A stretch of DNA of 64,000 nt from a virus: the IMG/VR virus record IMGVR_UViG_3300010157_000040, positions 1 to 64,000 of that record; one strand, 5' to 3'. The notes below the pieces were generated by a model. The model made no database searches and was not told where the DNA came from. It was given only the letters and a program-made list of their open reading frames with translations. Both the position numbers and the translations under genes were made by a program. Below, in pieces: positions 6,673-11,351 of this stretch (positions are counted from its first letter, which is position 1; each line of letters begins with the position of its first letter).

Positions 6673-7013
6673 AATGGTACATTACTAGGACTTAATAACA
6701 CGCTAAGTTTTAAGTATTGATAGTTATCATCCCGCAGTGGTAAAATAACATATACTAATGTACTTGCTGACCTTGGTCATTAAATCCTATTGTACTCTCA
6801 CAAGGTTGCAACCCTTGAATTATAAGTAACATTTCCACGTTCTTATAAGAAGACCCGCACAAGGCTAATGTCTAATCTGCTTGGATGAGAGTAATTTGGT
6901 ACAACATTATTGGTTAGTTGTACAGTTGCGGAGAGGAATACTGCCTCACACTCTGTATATTCTTGCATTTTTAATCTGTTCCTATCATTAGTTCAAGGAT
7001 ACTGATTAGTAAC

Positions 7014-7283
7014 TTAATGCATTATATGGTAAGCATCTTTTAGTCTATTTTCAACAGAACCTAAAAGTATACCTTCATCACTATACACAAGAAGTCTAAG
7101 AACATCTTTGTTTAGTTTAGTACCACCTAACATTTCCATATTAATGCAATCAATTAAATGATCACCAACATAAAAGTTCATAGTCCAAGAATTACCATTA
7201 TCTCTTTCAATAACTTTCAAGCAAGGATCTTCAGTGGTAGTTAATGTAGGTGCCCACCAACCTGTGTGAATAAAATCTTTCAT
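7014..7283 (-). CDS. Hypothetical protein between two structured RNA regions
   Basis: 89 residues, MKDFIHTGWW to YHIMH. The middle (WTMNFYVGDHLIDCINMEML) is beta-rich. No family recognised. It sits alone between the structured stretches at 5446-7013 and 7300-7728, on the same strand, with an A/T-rich leader (TATATATTATG). It could be a protein partner of the RNA, but only its position suggests this. Confidence 0.5.
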   Translation of the reverse strand: MKDFIHTGWWAPTLTTTEDPCLKVIERDNGNSWTMNFYVGDHLIDCINMEMLGGTKLNKDVLRLLVYSDEGILLGSVENRLKDAYHIMH

Positions 7284-7299
7284 AATATATATAGTTTTA

Positions 7300-7728
7300 A
7301 ATTTATTTAATTCCGGAGTAACTTACTATCTCATCCTAACTATAAGTAGTATATAGTAATACAATACAGTTCTAATAGATAAATCTATTGTTCAGTATAT
7401 CTATTTGCTAAGAATAGAATTACCTTATCACTTCTGTATAAGAGCACTGTATTAGCTATATATTATCTAGTATGTGTATATCACACCTGATTTTCTTATT
7501 CATTTCTCACTAATAATATGAGGATAGTTTTACTGTCAACACCTTAATTCCTCACATTTCTACACAGTTCTCAATTTTTAACTGCTTGATTATCAGTACC
7601 AAAGTCTACTTGTTACACACGGTGGAGACAACTATTATTTATGTACAAACATCACAACTATCTTAAATAATTTTGTGGTGATACTTGTATAAACTTGTGA
7701 CCGTGTGACCGTTAACTGTAATTAATAA
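7300..7728 (-). ncRNA. Candidate structured RNA or long leader (about 430 nt)
   Basis: ORF-free, hairpin-rich stretch between the promoter motif at 7729-7751 and the 7014-7283 gene. ACACACGGT (about 7613-7621) pairs with ACCGTGTG (about 7700-7707) and encloses a long hairpin whose arms are GTACAAACATCAC and GTGATACTTGTAT. Further hairpins are AATAGAT-AA-ATCTATT (7374-7389), TGAGG/CCTCA (7519-7554), CAGTT/AACTG (7565-7583) and GTGT/ACAC near 7475. It may be a separate RNA or the long 5' leader of the 7014 gene. Confidence 0.5.
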
Positions 7729-7751
7729 CCTATAGAAGTTGAAAGCTGTAT
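7729..7751 (-). promoter_or_regulatory. Leftward phage promoter motif (copy 1)
   Basis: Minus-strand ATACAGCTTTCAACTTCTAT followed by AGG. The GCAGC element lies 6 bases upstream (7758-7769, GCCTGCGGCAGC) and a terminator lies just beyond. No ORF follows for about 450 bases, so this copy would drive the structured RNA unit. Confidence 0.6.
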
Positions 7752-7774
7752 TTCTTTGCTGCCGCAGGCTGTTG

Positions 7775-7812
7775 TTAAAAACAAATGAACCACATATTTC
7801 TATGTAGTTCAT
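7775..7812 (-). terminator. Intrinsic terminator, 12-bp stem with GAAA loop
   Basis: Minus strand: ATGAACTACATA-GAAA-TATGTGGTTCAT then TTTGTTTTT. One pair is a U-G wobble on the minus strand and would be an A-C mismatch on the plus strand, which fixes the transcribed strand. It lies after the 7880-8155 gene. Confidence 0.8.
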
Positions 7813-7879
7813 TAATGTTGTCTACTTCTGTTGCCAAGGTGTAGTAGTCCTCCGAATCTTATTCAGTTATCGCAGTTGC

Positions 7880-8155
7880 TTACAATGATGCTAATACATC
7901 AGCAAACATAGCAGGTGTAGCAATAGTTGCACTAGTTCCCGTAAGAACAGTTAACCATAACTTGTCACCATCTACTATGGCTTCAACATTGTAGGTATTT
8001 CCTACTGTTGCTTTAGATACGGATTTCTCCCATATCTTAGCAAAGTATTCAGTACCACCAATGTTAACAATGCAAGAACGGAACATAGTTCCATTTACAT
8101 TGGCCTTAACTGTATCAGAAAATGATGTAAGTGAACCACTTAACATTTTTTCCAT
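7880..8155 (-). CDS. Paralogous small beta-rich protein A (possible OB fold)
   Basis: 91 residues starting MEKMLSGSLTSF. The open frame extends upstream to 8293, but that extension crosses a promoter motif at 8208-8229 and a 5' leader hairpin. From the ATG at 8155 the length equals that of the paralogue at 8507-8782 (91 residues), so I chose it. Shared core: NVNGTxFRSC, V-I-GTxYFAKxWEKS, VGxTYxVE, IVDGDKLWLT, ATPxMFA. The run of short beta strands resembles an OB fold, so nucleic-acid binding is possible but unproven. Confidence 0.65.
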   Translation of the reverse strand: MEKMLSGSLTSFSDTVKANVNGTMFRSCIVNIGGTEYFAKIWEKSVSKATVGNTYNVEAIVDGDKLWLTVLTGTSATIATPAMFADVLASL

Positions 8156-8181
8156 ATACCTGTAGGGGTTTAGGGTTAAAT

Positions 8182-8202
8182 ATTTCAGGTCTTTCCTGAA
8201 AT
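8182..8202 (-). promoter_or_regulatory. 5' leader hairpin of the 7880-8155 gene
   Basis: Minus strand: ATTTCAGG-AAAGA-CCTGAAAT, an 8-bp perfect stem between the promoter motif (8208-8229) and the start codon (8155). It may stabilise the message or control translation. No poly-U follows, so it is not a terminator. Confidence 0.55.
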
Positions 8203-8207
8203 TATAT

Positions 8208-8229
8208 CCATAATAGTAGGAAGCTGTAT
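8208..8229 (-). promoter_or_regulatory. Leftward phage promoter motif (copy 2)
   Basis: Minus-strand ATACAGCTTCCTACTATTAT followed by GG. GCCTGCGGCAGC lies 9 bases upstream (8239-8250). It drives the 7880-8155 gene with a leader of about 53 bases. Confidence 0.6.
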
Positions 8230-8315
8230 ATTTCATTTGCTGCCGCAGGCCAAACACAAAAACATTAGGTGCAGACATAACTGTGTAACCCAAGTGGATA
8301 GTGACCTAAGAAGTT

Positions 8316-8353
8316 TAAAAAAAAATATATACACCATTTTCAGGTGTATATAT
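8316..8353 (-). terminator. Intrinsic terminator
   Basis: Minus strand: ATATATACACC-TGAAAAT-GGTGTATATAT followed by eight T. An 11-bp stem. It ends the ORF-free unit that begins at the 8422-8443 promoter motif. Confidence 0.9.
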
Positions 8354-8421
8354 AATTTGTTAAGGGTTGCAATAAACATTGTAACATCATTTAACACGTA
8401 GTCAATGGCAACATTTATTAT
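8322..8421 (-). ncRNA. Candidate small RNA (about 100 nt)
   Basis: This interval lies between a promoter motif (8422-8443) and a strong terminator (8316-8353) on the minus strand, with no ORF longer than about 16 codons. It can fold as AATAAA/TTTATT with an inner CATTG/CAATG helix, followed by the terminator stem. The layout is that of a stand-alone small RNA gene. A tiny peptide gene remains an alternative. Confidence 0.5.
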
Positions 8422-8443
8422 CCATAGTAGTTGAAAGCTGTAT
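8422..8443 (-). promoter_or_regulatory. Leftward phage promoter motif (copy 3)
   Basis: Minus-strand ATACAGCTTTCAACTACTAT followed by GG. The upstream element TGCT-TTC-AGCAGC (8451-8462) ends 7 bases before the motif. It drives the ORF-free 8322-8421 unit. Confidence 0.6.
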
Positions 8444-8466
8444 ACTAAAAGCTGCTGAAAGCATTT

Positions 8467-8495
8467 AAAAAAAAGAAACACTCATAGAGTGCTTC
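8467..8495 (-). terminator. Intrinsic terminator
   Basis: Minus strand: GAAGCACTC-TAT-GAGTGTTTC then eight T. Nine pairs including one G-U, which exists only on the minus strand. It lies 12 bases past the 8507 stop codon. Confidence 0.85.
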
Positions 8496-8506
8496 TGTAG
8501 TTTGGT

Positions 8507-8782
8507 TTACACAGTTAAGTGTGCAAACATTTCTGGTGTTGCTACAACAGCTTTAGTGCCGTTAAGTAGTGTCAACCACAACTTATCACCGTCCACTATA
8601 CCTTCAACATCATAGGTACTGCCAACTTTGATTCCGTTTTGGAAAGATTTTTCCCAAACTTTAGCAAAGTATACAGTTCCGTTGATATCAACAGTACAAG
8701 AACGAAATAAAGTTCCGTTAACATTAGGTTTAGTTTCATTAGAAACTGTTTTAAGAACACCTTTTAAGATTAAATTTTCCAT
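8507..8782 (-). CDS. Paralogous small beta-rich protein B (possible OB fold)
   Basis: 91 residues, paralogue of 7880-8155 with colinear similarity along the whole length (KPNVNGTLFRSC, GTVYFAKVWEKS, VGSTYDVEGIVDGDKLWLT, ATPEMFAHL). Promoter motif copy 4 lies 40-61 bases upstream and a strong terminator follows, so the cassette of promoter, gene and terminator appears to have been duplicated as a unit. A small OB-like nucleic-acid-binding protein is my best guess. Confidence 0.65.
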   Translation of the reverse strand: MENLILKGVLKTVSNETKPNVNGTLFRSCTVDINGTVYFAKVWEKSFQNGIKVGSTYDVEGIVDGDKLWLTLLNGTKAVVATPEMFAHLTV

Positions 8783-8821
8783 AAGATTTTTTTTAGATTA
8801 TGGGTTAATAATAATTTATAT

Positions 8822-8843
8822 CCATAGTAGTTTAAAGTTGTAT
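8822..8843 (-). promoter_or_regulatory. Leftward phage promoter motif (copy 4)
   Basis: Minus-strand ATACAACTTTAAACTACTAT followed by GG. The element TGCC-TTT-GGCAGC lies 8 bases upstream (8852-8864). It drives the 8507-8782 gene. Confidence 0.65.
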
Positions 8844-8868
8844 TAATGAAAGCTGCCAAAGGCATTTT

Positions 8869-8891
8869 AAAAAAAAGGGAATTAACCCTTT
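8869..8891 (-). terminator. Intrinsic terminator
   Basis: Minus strand: AAGGG-TTAA-TTCCCTT-type hairpin (AAAGGGTTAATTCCCTTT) followed by a run of T, directly after the 8894 stop codon. Confidence 0.8.
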
Positions 8892-8893
8892 CA

Positions 8894-9142
8894 TTACTTT
8901 AGAATTAAAATTTCATGATATAAATCTTCTATTACTAAATCATCCATAAATTCTAATAAGTCTATACTTCTTAGTTTCCTATGTGTTAATATATTAATGC
9001 GGTTATCTGCATTACTTAATATTATTATATAAGGAAATCTATTGTTATATGAACTATAATAGTCATTATGATATACTGATCTTTCACAGATATCTATATT
9101 AGTTATCTTATTTTCTATTGCAATTTCTTTAATTGTTTTCAT
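8894..9142 (-). CDS. Hypothetical protein
   Basis: 82 residues, no family recognised. Features are a helical N-terminus (MKTIKEIAIENK), a Tyr-rich middle (RSVYHNDYYSSYNNRFPYIII) and a helical C-terminus. It is a single-gene unit with a promoter motif 27 bases upstream and a terminator immediately downstream. Confidence 0.55.
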   Translation of the reverse strand: MKTIKEIAIENKITNIDICERSVYHNDYYSSYNNRFPYIIILSNADNRINILTHRKLRSIDLLEFMDDLVIEDLYHEILILK

Positions 9143-9168
9143 TTTAAATAAGTTTAAAAATTAATAAT

Positions 9169-9190
9169 CATTAGAAGTATTAAGTTGTAT
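9169..9190 (-). promoter_or_regulatory. Leftward phage promoter motif (copy 5)
   Basis: Minus-strand ATACAACTTAATACTTCTAA followed by TG. It follows the poly-U tail of the 9201-9288 RNA and drives the 8894-9142 gene. Confidence 0.65.
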
Positions 9191-9194
9191 AATA

Positions 9195-9288
9195 ATAAAA
9201 GAGAAAACCCCGCAGTTACTACGTGCACTTAATTTTAGATGTGGTGTATATTAATTGTGCATTCCACTTATCATATTGGAATTTTCTC
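9195..9288 (-). ncRNA. Candidate 88-nt multi-arm small RNA
   Basis: On the minus strand the 5' GAGAAAA (9288-9282) pairs with TTTTCTC (9207-9201), followed by TTTTATTATT. The closed region holds three arms: ATTCCA/TGGAAT, GCAC-aa-TTAA with TTAA-GTGC around an 18-base loop, and CGTAG-taa-CTGCG. The last arm contains a U-G wobble that is paired only on the minus strand. The promoter motif (9288-9309) ends exactly at the first G. It is not a tRNA: there is no T-loop sequence and no anticodon arm of proper size. It may act as a regulatory RNA; its function is unknown. Confidence 0.6.
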
Positions 9289-9309
9289 ATTAGAAGTATT
9301 AAGCTGTAT
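9288..9309 (-). promoter_or_regulatory. Leftward phage promoter motif (copy 6)
   Basis: Minus-strand ATACAGCTTAATACTTCTAA followed by TG. Its last G is the first base of the closing stem of the 88-nt RNA, which suggests that transcription starts at the motif's 3' end. Confidence 0.65.
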
Positions 9310-9311
9310 AA

Positions 9312-9340
9312 TAAAAACTAATAGGATATCTCTATCCTAT
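9312..9340 (-). terminator. Terminator containing the stop codon of 9332-9457
   Basis: Minus strand: ATAGGATA-GAGA-TATCCTAT then TAGTTTTT. An 8-bp stem. The gene's TAG stop codon lies within the 5' arm. Confidence 0.85.
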
Positions 9341-9457
9341 ATAGTCTAACATCATTGGTATAATATACATACTATCCAAAGCAAGTGATGTAAAGAACAT
9401 CTGAATTTTTTCTTTCCGAGTTCCTTTCCAATTACATACTATTATCAAAGTTATCAT
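9332..9457 (-). CDS. Small protein (41 aa)
   Basis: A 41-codon ORF: MITLIIVCNWKGTRKEK, then IQMFFTSLALDSMYIIPMML and a final DYIG. The C-terminal half is hydrophobic and could be a short membrane or amphipathic helix. It has a promoter motif 20 bases upstream (9477-9498), and its stop codon lies inside its terminator, as at 5044 and 5287. This supports it as a real gene despite its size. Confidence 0.55.
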   Translation of the reverse strand: MITLIIVCNWKGTRKEKIQMFFTSLALDSMYIIPMMLDYIG

Positions 9458-9476
9458 AATTATATTTTTTAATATT

Positions 9477-9498
9477 CCATAGAAGTATGAAGTTGTAG
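9477..9498 (-). promoter_or_regulatory. Leftward phage promoter motif (copy 7)
   Basis: Minus-strand CTACAACTTCATACTTCTAT followed by GG. It is the first leftward promoter after the divergent region and drives the 41-aa gene. Confidence 0.6.
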
Positions 9499-9660
9499 TT
9501 TCTTTTCTCTGGAAAAAATCTTTTGAAAATTATTCCTGTGTGTCATAGGCTACTATACAAAACAGCAGGGGGTACACCCATTCCGGCAAGTGGGTGGGGT
9601 CATCCTGATAGGGGTCCACTTCCATATCTCACATACTAAATTTTCATTTTACCCAGTTCA

Positions 9661-9684
9661 TTTGTCCAGTAATTTGTCCAGTAA
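9661..9684. repeat. Perfect 12-bp tandem repeat
   Basis: TTTGTCCAGTAA occurs twice without a gap inside the divergent region. Paired iterons of this kind often bind an initiator or regulator, but two copies are weak evidence. Confidence 0.7.
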
Positions 9685-10105
9685 ATGGTGCAAGAAACTT
9701 GACATTCTGGGGGGATACTTATGTGGTAAAATGCCGGGGGGGTCTAGCTATTCTGAGGTACCTGTAACAGTCTACCTACCTCTACTGCATAGACATGGTG
9801 AAAATTTTTATGTAAGATTGTGTCGCAAATATCTGCTATATTTGAGACAGAATTTTCCACCATAACAGGAATATAACTAGTTTAGTGATGGAAATCTTCC
9901 ACTATAAGTATATAAAGTGCATGAATTTTTCCAAAATCTTCATGCATAATGTAACTTATAAGTAACAAAAAAGTCTACAATTTGTAAACTATATATAGCA
10001 TTATATGTAAAATTTAAGGGAATAGCTTTATTTAATATGCAAAACTTTAAGGGTATAACCTTACAAAATTTACATTTGTGCATAATCATAATTACTTGTA
10101 CCAAA

Positions 10106-10120
10106 AAATTTAGTATATTA
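10106..10120 (+). promoter_or_regulatory. Possible rightward promoter (TATATTA box)
   Basis: AAATTTAGTATATTA lies 22 bases before the first rightward gene. It matches the -10-like part of the better rightward promoters (16111, 39217, 43649, 46521). A TTGTTA partner at the usual distance is not seen. Confidence 0.4.
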
Positions 10121-10141
10121 AGTATATAAACAATTTTACTT

Positions 10142-10522
10142 ATGTATAATTTTAATGTAGAAGTTAAAAAAAGTAAAAACCCTAAATGTGATATGGGTTT
10201 ATTTGCTAAAGAATTTATACCAATGAATTCTATAGTATGGGAATTTACAGAACACATTGATGCTAAAGTTCCCCTAGCAATATATGATGACTTAAATGCA
10301 GCACAAAAAAATTTTTGTGACAAGTATGGTTATGTACAAAATGAATGGTTATACTTACTTAATGATTTAGGTAAATTTGTAAATCATAGCATAACTCCAA
10401 ATACAGAATATAAAAATGGAAAAGTATATGCTGTTAAAGATATTAATATAGGTGATGAAATTTGGGAAAACTATAGTAAGTTTGATGATAATTTTAATAA
10501 ATATAAAGATGAACTTTTATAA
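10142..10522 (+). CDS. SET-domain protein
   Basis: 126 residues spanning a compact SET domain. It has GLFAKEFIP with NSIVWEF near the N-terminus, LGKFVNHSITPNTEY (the NHS-x-PN signature at about 80-94) and AVKDINIGDEIWENYS (the GDEI-x-x-NY signature near the C-terminus). SET domains bind S-adenosylmethionine and methylate lysines, here perhaps on host or phage proteins. It is the first gene of the rightward arm. A second SET domain lies at the start of the 54339 protein. The fold is well supported; the target is unknown. Confidence 0.8.
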   Translation: MYNFNVEVKKSKNPKCDMGLFAKEFIPMNSIVWEFTEHIDAKVPLAIYDDLNAAQKNFCDKYGYVQNEWLYLLNDLGKFVNHSITPNTEYKNGKVYAVKDINIGDEIWENYSKFDDNFNKYKDELL

Positions 10523-10583
10523 CTAAAGTTACATACCCATAATACATGAAAATATTCTTTGATCATATTAATACTTTTACAAT

Positions 10584-10781
10584 ATGATATATGAACCTAA
10601 TAATAGAATTGATGTTGATACACCAAAAGGTCCAGGTGCAATATGGTTAGTAACTGACTATGGTCATGAGACTGATACTATCTATACAGTAATTATAAAT
10701 GCTACCGGAGAACTATGGCAGTATACTCATAAAGATATAAGAGTTAAAAATAACATAACCTTTGGTAGAGTAATTAAATAA
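10584..10781 (+). CDS. Small beta-rich hypothetical protein
   Basis: 65 residues with the pattern of a small SH3-like barrel: KGPGAIWLVTDYG, DTIYTVIINATGELWQYTHKDIRV. Short proteins of this layout are common in phages and often lack known function. A TATATTA box lies downstream, before the next gene, so it may be transcribed with the SET gene. Confidence 0.5.
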   Translation: MIYEPNNRIDVDTPKGPGAIWLVTDYGHETDTIYTVIINATGELWQYTHKDIRVKNNITFGRVIK

Positions 10782-10782
10782 T

Positions 10783-10800
10783 TATTTGTATATTAGTATA
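10783..10800 (+). promoter_or_regulatory. Possible rightward promoter (TATATTA box)
   Basis: TTTGTATATTAGTATA in the gap before the 10817 gene. The TATATTA box is at 10789-10795, with no clear TTGTTA element at the optimal spacing. Confidence 0.35.
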
Positions 10801-10816
10801 TAACAAATAACTCAAC

Positions 10817-11350
10817 ATGAAAAAAACAAACAAAGTTAATCCACTTGAATTTTTTAGAAAATCTGCGGAAGCTAGACATAAAGCAATTACTTCAGGTAAT
10901 ACTACTGAACCAAAACAAAAATTAACAAAAGCACAGACAGGTATAGCAGTAAATGATACTATAAATAGACCGTATAATAATGTTATAGATGTTAATCAAA
11001 AAGTAAAAGATATATTACCATCTAATAATGTTCCTAGACCTGTAATATTAGGAGATTATAATTCTAAAAAAAATGACATATATGATGCATATATGGAATC
11101 TATAACTAATAAACCAAAACCTAATACACCTCTTTCACCTGAAAATTCTGGAACTATGCAAGCTAGAAGTAATGCATATCAGAAAACAGGTGGTACACAT
11201 AAAATGCCAAATGGTAAAGTAATGCTTAATTCTAAAATGAAAATGGGTGGAACTACTAAAGCAACTAAGTTTGCAGCATTAGCTCCTCCATATAATAAAG
11301 CAACAGCAGCAGATAGAATTGCAGGTGCTAAGAAAAATAAAAAGAAATAA
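10817..11350 (+). CDS. Basic, disordered GG-motif protein
   Basis: 177 residues, strongly basic and low complexity, with little predicted structure. It contains the short motif KMKMGGTTK near residues 140-150 and ends AGAKKNKKK. The same kind of hydrophobic/basic residues followed by GG recurs in the small basic proteins at 35768-38051 and in the giant virion proteins, which links it to the virion by inference. It overlaps no neighbour; the secreted protein gene starts 1 base after it. Confidence 0.5.
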   Translation: MKKTNKVNPLEFFRKSAEARHKAITSGNTTEPKQKLTKAQTGIAVNDTINRPYNNVIDVNQKVKDILPSNNVPRPVILGDYNSKKNDIYDAYMESITNKPKPNTPLSPENSGTMQARSNAYQKTGGTHKMPNGKVMLNSKMKMGGTTKATKFAALAPPYNKATAADRIAGAKKNKKK

Positions 11351-11351
11351 T

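Larger units (their letters stand above)
5446..7013 (-). ncRNA. Candidate giant structured RNA (about 1.5 kb)
   Basis: This 1.57 kb stretch has no credible ORF on either strand and is visibly less AT-rich than its neighbours. It is full of helices. Examples are 5490-5505 with 5549-5563 (15 pairs, enclosing GCAGGT/ACCTGC), 5565-5583, 5933-5942 with a partner near 5990, 6121-6128 with 6159-6166, 6258-6274, 6899-6905 with 6917-6923, and 6793-6800 with 6886-6893. Two halves (about 5475-5740 and 6516-6800) share ordered elements: TATCCCTCTGYACTCA, and a hairpin with the identical loop CCTTGGGAA on different but complementary stems. A 15-bp complementarity joins 5821-5835 to 6848-6864. A GAAA tetraloop (GACA-GAAA-TGTC, near 6131-6142) appears only when read on the minus strand. 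GOLLD and ROOL RNAs are known phage-associated giant RNAs; I cannot assign this to either. Confidence 0.65.
9499..10141. other. Divergent intergenic region with G-tracts and hairpins; possible origin or control region
   Basis: About 640 bases with no convincing gene, between the leftward and rightward arms. It is less AT-rich than the rest and has plus-strand G-runs of 5, 3, 4, 4, 6 and 7 between about 9568 and 9733, a candidate for G-quadruplex formation. It also holds a perfect 12-bp tandem repeat (9661-9684), a hairpin GTC-CAAATAT/ATATTTG-GAC near 9823-9849 and a hairpin TGCATGA/TCATGCA near 9919-9946. It could be a replication origin, a packaging signal or a regulatory switch. Confidence 0.45.

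Noticed and set aside
5446-7013. Group I or group II intron
   Set aside because: No domain V hairpin, no conserved intron core and no split gene on the two sides were seen.
5446-7013. CRISPR array
   Set aside because: The repeats are few, imperfect and unevenly spaced, and no spacers of constant length exist.
8156-8293. N-terminal extension of the 91-aa protein gene
   Set aside because: It contains the promoter motif and a leader hairpin, and the shorter form has exactly the length of its paralogue.
8233-8481. Minus-strand ORF of 82 codons
   Set aside because: It crosses a strong terminator (8316-8353) and a promoter motif (8422-8443), so it cannot be a single translated gene.
9201-9288. 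tRNA gene
   Set aside because: The outline is cloverleaf-like, but there is no T-loop GTTCRA, no 7-base anticodon loop and the third arm has a 3-base loop.
9590-9865. Plus-strand ORF of 91 codons in the divergent region
   Set aside because: It runs through the G-tracts and tandem repeat, has atypical composition for this phage, lacks an A/T-rich leader, and encodes no recognisable features.
9940-10323. Minus-strand ORF of 127 codons
   Set aside because: It overlaps the well-supported SET-domain gene on the opposite strand and has the composition of an antisense shadow.
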